Assembly (NCBI GenBank): GCA_037176725.1
Contig: JAZBRS010000035.1
Location: 48,556,001 to 48,620,000 of the forward strand
Reading direction: 5' to 3'
DNA: 64,000 nucleotides
Source of the DNA: Posidonia oceanica
Taxonomy: Eukaryota; Streptophyta; Magnoliopsida; Alismatales; Posidoniaceae
Made by a program: the position numbers and the translations under genes. The notes under the pieces are model-generated. The model had not been told where the DNA came from. It saw only the letters and a list, made by a program, of their open reading frames with translations, and did no database searches. This document shows, in pieces, positions 11,182 to 21,170 of this stretch. Each line of letters starts with the position of its first letter. Position 1 is the stretch's first letter.

Positions 11182-14036
11182 TGTAGATACCCCATTTTTG
11201 ACAGCTTAGACGTTGGTAGATCTTGCTGGAAGCTCGCTTGGATTTCGGGATGGCTATCTCTCTCTCTCGAACCCACCCTAAAACTTCACCAAATCCCAAA
11301 ACCTTCCTAAATCCACCTAAACTCTCAAAAACTCCACCTAAGCCTTCCTAAGCCTTAGCCCACACCTAACCTAAGCCAAAACACACAAAAACAACCCTTT
11401 AACCTCCTAGACTCGTTGGATGCAAGCTATGGCAGCATCCTACATTGGACGCGCTCTGTGCTAGCGTCCAACTAGTCGGGACGGCCACCGCCTCTACCAC
11501 CTCTGGCCTGCCACTCCCGTCCTCTCCTCCGTCAGCCCGCACTTACTACCACGTCCCCTTGCCACTCCCGGCCACCCACTACGCGCCAAGGCCACTTACT
11601 CGGCCTGCCACCGCGTCTTCTCTCCGCCAGCGCGTCTCCCGCTCTCACCACCACCCACTACCACCGGCCGCCTATGCGCCTGCCACCACGACTTTCTCTC
11701 CATCTCCTGACATCCCACACTTACTCCTCCTAATAGCCACACCAGCATACACCTCCCCAGATAGCCATTCTCCTCAGGGGTGTGCCCACAGACCCATCTT
11801 CCTCCGTCGGCACCCAAAGGAGAACCCAACATCTCCCAACACCTCCCAACACACTAGAAGCCACCCAAGAGCCTAGGGAAGCATCTGAGAGATCCCCCTT
11901 GCCACTCCGAATCCTCCTCCACAAGCGAGAGAGACCATAGCAGCCTCCCCCCTCTGCAAGCTCGCCGCATTGCATCCAAGCTCACCGACAACCGCGCACA
12001 ACTCCTTCAGGCCACACCCAGGTAAGTTTCTTTCCTTCGGCGCGTCCCTCACCTCCTCCTCATCGTAGCCAAGCTTCACAGCCAGGCTTCATGGCTTTCT
12101 GGCCCCTCAGTTGGCTGGAAATGCCACGAACGCCGGCGGCAAAGGGGAGGAGGTGGGTGGACCAATCCATGCGCCCATTTCTAGCTTTAAATGCATGATT
12201 ATGTTCGTTATTGCTTGCTCATGCTTCCTAGCTAGTTAGATTTCCATTTTGCATCGATTTGACCACTAGTTTTGGCCAGGAAGTTTCCCGACCTATTGGA
12301 CGCACAGTCTGGTGCGTCCAACGTTGGAAATGCCCTGAGGCAGCGTCCAACACCCATGCAGGTTCTTTTATTTATTTTATTTTATTTAGCTTCTATGTTG
12401 CTATGGTTTGAATGCTATTATCTGTGGGTTTTCGTTGCATGCTTTCCTTCATGTTTCCAAATGCCATGTTATGTATGTCTAGTATTGATCTTGGCTTGGA
12501 TTTACATTTATGCTTTTGAATGCCATGCTTTTCTCTATGTTGGACGCAGATGCTGCTTGCGTCTTACACCCTAGCTGCATGTTTCCTTATGCATGTGTCT
12601 TAAATGCTTTGCTTTCAGGATATTTATTTGATCCATGTGTGCATGCTTAGCCTCAACTTGTTTACAGTGACTTGGATGCATGCCTAAATGTCTTTATCAG
12701 TTTGCATGTAGCAGTTCTTTATGTTTCTGTTTGCTCTGTGTTGGACGTAGAATGCCCTAGCATCCTATGTTGGACACTATGTATTCTAGCCTCCAACACT
12801 CTACTTTGTTTCAAGTCTACTTTAAGCCTGTGCCATGTTCTTAAATCTCTTTTGGCTGTTTATCTAGATTGCCTAGCATGATTTGCATGTCTTCTACTGC
12901 CATATTGCATTTGCATCATGTTTCTACATCCAGCATGCATGTATCTCTTTCAAAACCAAGGCTCAGCTATTGGACGCTATGGGTCACTACTTCCAATGTT
13001 GGATGCTGGTGATCACAGCGTCCAACACCCTCTGCCAGTATAAAATCATTCTAATGCTTGCATTTGATTTCTAAGCTTTGTGCCTTGATCTGTTAGCATG
13101 GTTTATCTGCCCATAGCTTTCTCATTGCATTAAAACGCATATTTTCCAAATTTGCATGCCTTCCCTTGTAGTTTTCCTGTCCTCGATGTTGGACGCTAGC
13201 TGCTCCTGCGTCCAACATAGGACGCTGGTCAGTTCAGCGTCCAACACTTTACAATTTACAGCACATTGTTTTTAAGCGCCGATTTCGTTTTGGTTGTCGC
13301 TTTTCGCATTTTGTTGCCTCCGGTACATGCCTTGACACCCATGCATGCTGTCGGACCCCTGTTTTCCATTTTACGCCTTGCATCGCCTGCTTTCCCGTGG
13401 TTTTTCGCCTTAGACTTGTCCTCCATCGCATGTCGTTTTGCATTGCATGGTTTTAGCCGTCGTTTTGATTTCTCGCCTGCATCGCATTTAGGGCAGTGAT
13501 GCTTACTGTTTGGAGTTCTTACGAACCAGGGCTCGCCCGATTCGGAACACAGGCAGCGCTGCTAAGCACATAGACTGCACGTTTAATTTCCCATACATGG
13601 CATTCAGGCATTTAGGCATTTAAAGCATTAATAGCATGGCATAGCATCTATCACTCTCGGGCGTACAGTTAAAGGCAAGCAATGCCGATAATCCTGCAAA
13701 TGCGAGTGAGATAAGCCAAGAAAGACCGATTCCTTGGGCATGTCGGGGGTGCCTAACACCTTCCCCATGCATAACAGGAGTCCTTACCCTTTCTCTAGCC
13801 CACAATGACCATTTTGCCCTCGTCCTTGGCACGAGTCAATCATTTTACATAGCATTGCATTCATTTGCATGTTTTCTTGCAGTCCCTTGGTTTTCCTCGT
13901 CTCCCGATTGAATAGACTAGGTGGCGACTCTGTTTTGTCTTATCTTTTTGTTTTCCTTCTTCGCGTCACTATTCGTGAAGACCTCTCCCTGTCTGGACCC
14001 TCACCGGTCCGGACCCCAATGGGACAGGCGCTCACA
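11182..14036 (+). repeat. 5' LTR of element B
   Basis: It starts TGTAGATACC and ends GCTCACA. It holds at least six blocks of TTGGACGC paired with GCGTCCAA (11416, 12296, 12540, 12750, 12970, 13189). It also has a U5 part shared with F and I (GAGTTCTTACGAACCAGGG near 13516) and GGTGCCTAACACCTTCC near 13749. TAGACTAGGTGGCGACTC near 13914 repeats the first bases of the PBS. A strong splice donor is at 12022. I see no clear TATA box. Confidence 0.9.
12019..12027 (+). promoter_or_regulatory. Candidate splice donor in the B LTR
   Basis: CCCAG|GTAAGT matches the plant donor consensus perfectly, with the intron starting at 12022. The 3' LTR has the same site at 22011. Paired with the acceptor ending at 15000, it would remove about 3 kb of LTR, PBS and leader from the gag mRNA. 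Confidence 0.45.
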
Positions 14037-14039
14037 GGC

Positions 14040-14057
14040 TGGCAACTCCGCTGGGGA
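14040..14057 (+). promoter_or_regulatory. Primer-binding site of element B
   Basis: TGGCAACTCCGCTGGGGA lies three bases after the LTR. It differs from the PBS of A by one G to A change at a former CpG. Confidence 0.85.
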
Positions 14058-15143
14058 TTTTAGACTCCGGCTTTCATTTTGGCTTTCTTACTTGCTAGGA
14101 TTTCACATTTTGTTTGCCTTATGCCCTTTTCCATGCTTTACTGCTTGCCTTATGCATGTTTGCATGCTTTATTGCTTACATTGCTCTTGTTTGCTTTATT
14201 TATGCATTATACATGCCTTTTGAGTGGTAAGTACTTTGTTTTACACAGTTGCTATGCCACCACACATGCACATGCCATACATACATGCCTTTTGATATGA
14301 TGAGTGCTTTCTTTTCACTATCATGTCCACAAACACCTGCACATGCCATTTGCCTTGTTGTGTGATTGTTTGCATGCCATGACTCCATGTTTCTTTCCCC
14401 TTCATGCTTTTGCCATGCCTAAGATATTAGGAACATGATTGCTCCCCTTTGGCTTAATTTAAAAGCAACACTAAAGCCAAACTTTAAATCTTAAGCACAA
14501 CTAGAGCCAAACTTGCAATTTTTCCCTTTGGTTAAATAAAATGTAAGTAAAATACTCTAAAGCATATCGCATGATTGAATCATTTTAGAAAGCATGCATC
14601 TTCTCATCCCTGAGTCCACCCACTTAGTCTGAGAAGGACAGTCCCAGTCGCTTGCTCCATCGCTTTGGCATGGCGTAAGTTGGTCGGTCTGTCCCCCCTT
14701 GTCAGGGGTCGCACCGGTGTTAGTAGAGGGTACAGCCCGTACTTTGGCAGAGTCAAGGCTCCAAACGCACCACCCGTTCACTACCTGAGCTTTGGTCAGG
14801 ATTTAGAGCGGGGACATACTTTTTCTGACCTGGAGTCTGTCAATAAACTCATACCCATGAGTGAGTCCGAGTAGGCCGCCTACTCAAGACATGCATGGTG
14901 AGAGAGCACATAATATGGCATTCATTTTTACACATGTGCCATTCATGCCACCCCTAATAACTTTTTGCGTTCAACCTCTAACACTTTTGTTGTTTTGCAG
15001 GTAGGTACGAGCTCCTCAGCTAGGATCTCGAGCGTCCCTCCTCTCTGTCTTTGAGCCACCTATCGCCTCTGACAATAGCTCATCTCAGGTCTCGTGTCCC
15101 TACTTTTAGCCGCAGACCCGTTCGCACTCGCTTGCGGTCCGCT
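14058..15143 (+). other. Leader of element B
   Basis: This noncoding stretch separates PBS and gag. It ends with a pyrimidine-rich acceptor, TTGTTGTTTTGCAG, finishing at 15000. F has the same acceptor at 35979, and D has a related one at 54041. No convincing gene is seen. Confidence 0.6.
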
Positions 15144-17716
15144 TTGGCCCAGCATACCGGCGAGCCTTCTTCCTCTTTGGCATCAGAGGAGACACCGACT
15201 TTGGTCTCTCCTTCCCTTGCTTTAATGTTCGTTGTCTTTTCTCCACTTCTGGTGCAAGAGACTTCTCAGCCCCTCCATCTAGAACAGGGGTCGACCTCAG
15301 TCGACCTGGAGCTTGTCATTGAGTCAACCACAGTGACCACCACTCAGGCTCCAAGAGTGTCGCTTCTGTTCCATCCCAGGGCCTTCCCATCTCGGGAATT
15401 CAGCCTTCTGCGGCTGCCTCTTGCATAGGGTCTCCTCCTATTGATCCCTCTGTTTCCGTGCCCCCTTTGGCAAACACCCTTTTACATCTTGGCCCATCGG
15501 TCGACGAGTCCCTTGCCTCGCAAGCACAACGTCTGTTGGCTAAGGCCGAGAGGCTGCGAAGCATGGCTCTTGCACTCGACCTGACTGCGGCCCACTTTTC
15601 TCGTCCGACCCCTGAGGTTTCGATGTAGCCCACTATAGCTCTGCAGGCTCACCGCACTACACTTCTGCCCTTGCCATTGCCCCAGCTCCTCATAGCTTTG
15701 GCGATGCGGGTGCCATATCTACCTCCTGCATCTGCACAACACTATCCACTGCATGCAACTCCATTATTTGGTGGCTAGTCTTTTGGATTGACAGGAGCAC
15801 AACACCCCTCAGGTCCGTCGCCCGGCACTGTGCTGGTGCAACAACTGCTGCTCCCCCGCACTGCACCTTACACTGCACAGCATACTATCTATCCATCTCC
15901 TTTGCATCAGGTTCAGACTCCCACATGCATCTCACAACACTACTCACAATCGCACGGGTATGCTGGCCCTCACGCCTCGACACCAGGTGGCGTGATGGTG
16001 GATCCGGAGGAACGCTTTCGCACGACCCATACAGCATACGCTGTCCCTGCCTCTGCTGTGCAACCATTGCCAGCAGCAACTTCAGATCTTGTCCTCGCCA
16101 GGTTGGGAAATCTAGAAAGAGCACTTCGTCAAGTGCAAGGCACGGACCGCTAGTCCTACCAATTCCGGAACCTCTGTCTCTTTCCAGAGGCGACACTCCC
16201 AGCGAAATTCCGCATCACGGAATTCGACAAATGCAACGGTAGAGGCTGCCCTATTTCGCATCTGAGGACATACTGCGGAGACCTTCCTCAGCTTCAGGCT
16301 GACGATAGGCTCCTGATTCGTTTGTTCCAGAAGAGTCTAACCGGCCCTGCGCTCAAGTGGTTCACTTCCCTTGACATGGCTGCTATCCAGACTTGGAACG
16401 ACCTTTCCCAGGCTGTCCTTGGGCAGTATTCTTTCAACTTCGACTTGATCCCCAAGCAGGAGGATCTTGTCGCCATTCGGTAAAGGCCCCACGAGCCATT
16501 CGGGGAGTATGTCGGTCACTAGCGCTCCGTAGCCGCCCAGGTCAGAGATAGACCCTCCGTCGAGGAATCTATTGACATGATCGTCAAGGGGGCGCAACCA
16601 GTGACTGGGGGACTGCTTAGCATTCAGCCAATCACTAGTCTTGCATCGCTGATTAGATCTGGCGCCCACGTGGAAAGCTCACTGCGAAGTGGGAATTTCC
16701 CCGCACTTGCTGCATTGGCCGAGCAGATCAACAATAACTTCAACAACAATCGCCGCGGTGGCACCAGCAACAGAGACTCCGCTCCCGACTACTCTGAACA
16801 GCACGCTATTGCATACGTCGAACCTCTCGCAGAGCCTGCCTATGCAGCGAGTCAGCTAGACTCTTCTCAGCTAGATTACACACATAGTCTTGCACCCACT
16901 GCACACACTGCCACCGTCGAGCCCGTGCATCACGTCACACCCGCTCGGCAAGGATTCCAACCACGGCAAAGACGACCTCCTCGGGTCGAGTGTGATTACA
17001 CCCTTCTGGCTGAACCATTGAGTGTCATCTTTCCCCAGGTTGAGTCACTTCTGAGACTCCCGGCTATCCGTCCGTCACCAAACCCCCCTCCGCGGTGGCA
17101 TAACACGGATCAATTCTACAGCTTCCATCGGGCCACAGAGCACTCAACGAATGACTGCCTCACTTTACGGGACGTCGTTCAGCACCTGATCGATCAAAAG
17201 GTCATCAACGTTGATCCACAGGAGGCCACACCTGCACACACACTTGCACCTGCACAAGCACATCCTAGTGTAGCCGGCCCTTCCTCTTCTGAGCCTGTAG
17301 GCTTTGAAGATGTCGGAACCTCGGGGGTTTTCACCCTTACTCCTATCCTCTCTGAATCTAGCTCCACCCCGGTGGATCCTTTTGATCCCATCAGTGGTAT
17401 CTATTTTTCCTACCTTTCTTAGCTTGCCCGAGGGATGCTCGGAGACGCAGCAGCAGTGTCAACAGTAAGCCCGATCGCAGCACCATCTAGGTCAGCTTCT
17501 CCTCCAACCCTAGCAACTCCAGTGCTCCCTGCACTGCCATCAGCAGCTCCAGTGCTCCCCACACTGCCCTCAACAGCTCCAGCAACCCTAGTGCTCCCCA
17601 CACTGCCCTCAGCAACTCCAGCAGTCCCAGTGCTCCCCGCACTGCCAACAATGGACCCCGCCAACAACGTCAGCAGGGTAGGAACAGACCCAGCACCTCC
17701 CTCCCAAGGTTGCTGA
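15144..17716 (+). pseudogene. Gag of element B, decayed
   Basis: The expected MAQ start has become TTG at 15144. The order matches D: Pro/Ser-rich N-terminus, gag domain (FRITEFDKCNGRG, DDRLLIRLF, LTGPALKWFTSLDM), Asn-rich linker, then the knuckle-like cluster, where the first Cys is now Tyr (YSFHRATEHSTNDC). A frameshift lies between 15428 and 15788, and stops lie at 16151, near 16482 and near 16520. The C-terminus (17435-17716) is a run of VLPALPS-type repeats unlike A or D. The frame stops at TGA directly before a splice donor. Nothing resembling protease follows. Confidence 0.82.
17506..17660 (+). repeat. Minisatellite inside the gag tail of B
   Basis: Four imperfect copies of a unit of about 36-48 bp (core AGTGCTCCCCRCACTGCC) encode Val-Leu-Pro-rich repeats. 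C has the same motif at 24119-24210, just inside its junction with A. Confidence 0.75.
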
Positions 17717-17725
17717 CAGGTAAGT
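17717..17725 (+). promoter_or_regulatory. Candidate splice donor after gag of B
   Basis: TGA CAG|GTAAGT: the gag stop abuts a perfect donor, with the intron starting at 17720. C keeps the same sequence at 24266-24277. I could not choose an acceptor. Confidence 0.4.
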
Positions 17726-19450
17726 CCCTCTTACTTCTCTTTGGATTCCTGCATTGTCTTTTCTTTTGGTTTTGTTTTGTTTTTGCGTTTTCTTGCCTCG
17801 TCAGAAAATAAATAAAAAAACAACAACATAAAATCAACAAAACCTAAAAACATACATTTCTCCCTTCTTCATGCATTCATTACACCGGGCTGGCAGCCCC
17901 AACTGCTCGGTGATAGGCCCGTTAGCTTATCTTCTTGCTCATATATGTCACTTCCTGCACATGCATTCTTTTCCTCGCATGCACATATCCCTTCTTGCAT
18001 GTACATATCATTTCCTACATTCTGGAAAACCCAGAAATAAAAAAAAATCAAAATATGCAAAACTACAAAAACATGTTTCTCTTTCTGCTAGTTTTCAACT
18101 TTATGTTTTTCTAAAAGAAAAACCATAAAAATCACAAAACCCACAAAGCCCAAAAACATGTGTAAAATCTACAAAACACATAAACATTTGTATGATCAGA
18201 AACCCAGCTTTGGACAAACAAGCAGCGCCGAGATGATGTCAAGCATCGACCACCTCAGGCAAAACTCACCCGAGTAGCGCCATCTCTTTGCATGTGGTCA
18301 CAAAGTGAGACTGAGAGCACAACAGAGCATCTCGCTGAACTAAAAAACTCCCAGAAGCAAGATCCACCCTATCAAGAGAGTCCACCAAACATGGAGAGGA
18401 CCAAAGCAGAGCAGAGCATAGCCAGAGGTTGCCTGTACACATCGCAGAGGCTGAGGGTGTACGCCAACCAGCCAAACTCTTAACGCCTCATCCGGGACCG
18501 CTACCCCAAGAGGGCGAAGTCATGCATATCCAAAGGAATAGACATCATGTGAGCACAATAAATATGATAACAAGATATGCATGCTGGGCATTAAAGAAAA
18601 ATGAAGAAAGAAGTCGAAGAAAGAAGGCGCCCATGAGAGGAGTGACTTGGACAAGTATCGAAGCCCCCTCAACTTCCAACTCCAAGCACCACATCATCAA
18701 CTACATGGGAACCCTTATCAGGAGGACCTGGCCCCACCCTCCAAGCGCAGCAGCACGCTCCAATCCCTTATGCAGACAACAACTCTACCTCCTTGGCAAG
18801 CTTGATGCAACTCCAGTCACTCATGAGGGGAAGAGAAATATCTATCCGTGAGCATCAAAAGCGGTAGTCAGTCCCCGAGGATTTAAGACGGAGGCTATAA
18901 AGCTACATCCAACACTTCTGCTACCCACATGCAGCCAAAGGCTATACCCTGCAAAGCTGAGGCCTCATCCCGAACTAAGAGTGAGAATGAGAGCCACTGA
19001 CCACAACTTGGCATGGCATTGCGCGAGGATCGAGAATCCCCTGAGTCAGAAAATGCAGAAGCATCCTCTCAGCATTAACTGCTTTGAATCCTAAGCCACA
19101 AAAACATGCATGCATAATAACCTATCTTCCCCTTCTTCTATTTTCGAAAATCGGAGTTAAGGATGAGCAACTTTTGCCTGACCTCAGTCAGAGGTTTCGT
19201 GCTTTTTCAAAGTTTTAGCCCCCCACCACGTTGGGTGGTCTGTGATGACCGGCATGTTTCATCGTTTGTCACCCCGTGGTGCTACGACGCATGCCCACTC
19301 TGAGACCATTGCACACCCACCACGATGGGTCCCCGTTTTCCTTCTTGTATCCCTCGTGCTTTCCCTGCATTTTCTCTTGCATCTATCCATTGCATTCCCC
19401 ACCGGCATTGCACATTGCACGGTGAGCCCCTACATCCATCTCATTGTATC
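17726..19450 (+). other. Noncoding 3' region of B, first part
   Basis: No long frame of credible composition. There is one hairpin unit of the array type near 17886-17932. The rest is A/C-rich filler that matches C 24280-26150 in order and wording. Confidence 0.6.
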
Positions 19451-19812
19451 GAGCTAGCAGCCCTAACTACCCGGTTGACGTCCGTCAAAATGTCTTTACC
19501 GAGCTGGCAGCCCTAACTGCTCGGTGATAAGTCCATCAACTTATCATCCAGGCTGGTATCCCTAACTATCCAGTGATGAGTCCGTTAACTCCTCAGTGGG
19601 CTGATAGCCCCAACTATCCGGCGATAGGTTCGTTAACTTATCATCCATCCCTCGCATTTCGATACCAAAGGCATCTTTTCTGCTACCCTGTGGTATCGCC
19701 TCCTTCACACCGGACTGATAGCCCTAACTATCCAGCGATAGGTCCATTAACTTATCACCGAGCTGATAGCCTTAACTACTCAGTTGGCAAACTCGTTAGT
19801 TTTGTCTCCACT
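19451..19812 (+). repeat. Hairpin-unit array 1 of element B
   Basis: About six units of 46-50 bp of the form GGCTGRYAGCCCTAACTRYYCGG followed by a second inverted pair. Stem 1 is GATAG/CTATC or GGCAG/CTGCT around a CCCTAA loop. Stem 2 is GATAAGT/ACTTATC or GATGAGT/ACTCCTC around a CCRTYA loop. The unit at 19451 has TTGACG/CGTCAA instead. Confidence 0.8.
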
Positions 19813-19900
19813 TTGCATTTCGATGCCAAGGGCGCTTGGGCTATCCCCTGGTATCTCCATCGATACCAGGGGCATCTTTATTTGGTTGTCCTATGGTATC
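19660..19900 (+). repeat. GATACCA/TGGTATC stem-loops of element B
   Basis: Three inverted pairs with loops of about 20-25 nt: 19661-19667 with 19691-19697 (8 bp counting the flanking C/G), 19822-19828 with 19849-19855 (one wobble), and 19862-19868 with 19894-19900. Each loop contains a variant of GGCATCTTT or GGGCGCTT. Confidence 0.7.
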
Positions 19901-20068
19901 ACATCTCCATCTGTATCCAGGCTGACATCCCCAATTGTTAAGGGAGCGTCTACGGACCTCTGCCACACCTTCGGGTATGGTATTCCCTTTGCATTTGTGG
20001 TTACAAGTTATCCCACTTGTCACCACCCCTCTTGCCTGATAGACTCGCTGGCCTGTCACCATCCACTA

Positions 20069-20352
20069 GACTGATAGCCCTAACTATCCAGTGATGAGTC
20101 TGTTAACTCCTCGTGAGCTGATAGCCCTAACTATCTAGTGATGAGTCTGTTAACTCCTCGTGGGCTGATAGCCCTAACTATCCGGTGATGAGTCTGTTAA
20201 CTCCTCACAGGCTGATAGCCCCAACTATCCAGTGATGAGTCCGTTAACTCTTCGCGGGCTGATAGCCCTAACTATCTGGTGATGAGTCTGTTAACTCCTC
20301 ACAGGGCTGATAACCCCTAACTATCCAGCGATAGGTCCGTTAACTTATCACC
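20069..20352 (+). repeat. Hairpin-unit array 2 of element B
   Basis: Six head-to-tail units of about 47 bp, mostly of the GATAG/CTATC plus GATGAGT/ACTCCTC subtype. The last unit switches to GATAGGT/ACTTATC. The array is more regular than array 1, and C has its counterpart at 26999-27283. Confidence 0.85.
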
Positions 20353-21157
20353 TTTCGTCATGTAATGTAATAGCATTCTGTTGCATGTCATAGCATGTCA
20401 TAGCATATCATTGCATATCATCATGTACCTTCCTTGTGCTCTCAGTAGAGTCAGTCCTAGAATTGCATCTCATCATCACACGGACATCGCGCAGCCAAGA
20501 TCGTTTCCTCGGTTCCGCGTACCCGGCATCACACTGTATATACACTGCATAACATTGCATCGCATTGCATTCTTATTGCACTGCTACTCCTCTATAGTCA
20601 TCACACCAACTCCCACATTCCGCTTTCCCAGACATTGTGTGCTTAGGAAATCGAACCCCTGGTTCGCACATTGCTTAAAGTGGTATCTTCAGCGTTTCGC
20701 GGCTTCCTTACAGCCAGCCAGCTTGAGATAACACCCACAGTAGTGCACGGCCCAGGATCGCTTCCTTGCCAGTACGTGCCCGCCACCGCATGCACATCCA
20801 CAGCATCTTGCATTTGATACCAAACCCACGCTGAAGCTACTTTGGCCCAGCGCACGTGCTTCGTCTGGCTTTCTTTTGCACTGCCCAGCGACACCTTTGC
20901 ATTGCATTTTTCTGCCACACTCACGTGCATGCATCACCCGCTTTTCCCCTAGTGGAGTACAGCGCAATAAGCGTTAGTATAAGCATTGCATTAACGTAAG
21001 CATCACATCAGCATCTTCAATGCGGCAACGAATCATGACTTTTAATGCATCCACCGGATAAGTGACTCACGCCCACAGTAACATCGCGCTCCTACCAGCG
21101 TCAGGAGGGGTGTCTTGTCTACCCTGAGCAGCAGCCTCGGTCCCCTTGACCTTGCTC
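20353..21157 (+). other. Noncoding 3' region of B up to the polypurine tract
   Basis: No gene. It contains many TTGCAT words (20380-20580) and a perfect 9-bp inverted repeat, CCCTGAGCA (21122-21130) with TGCTCAGGG (21153-21161), whose right arm overlaps the polypurine tract. Confidence 0.6.
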
Positions 21158-21166
21158 AGGGAGGGG
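21158..21166 (+). promoter_or_regulatory. Polypurine tract of element B
   Basis: AGGGAGGGG lies four bases before the 3' LTR, the expected plus-strand primer. Confidence 0.8.
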
Positions 21167-21170
21167 CATC

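Noticed and set aside
12272..12574. Open frame of 100 residues duplicated at 22261-22563
   Set aside because: The near-identity comes from the two LTRs of B. The frame has no domain and LTRs do not code here.
20069..20352. Hammerhead-like phrase TGATGAGTCCGT in the hairpin units
   Set aside because: Plant retrozymes carry hammerheads with CTGATGAGTCCGT, but here the base before TGATGA is not the required C, there is no GAAA on the other side of stem II and no cleavage-site helix.
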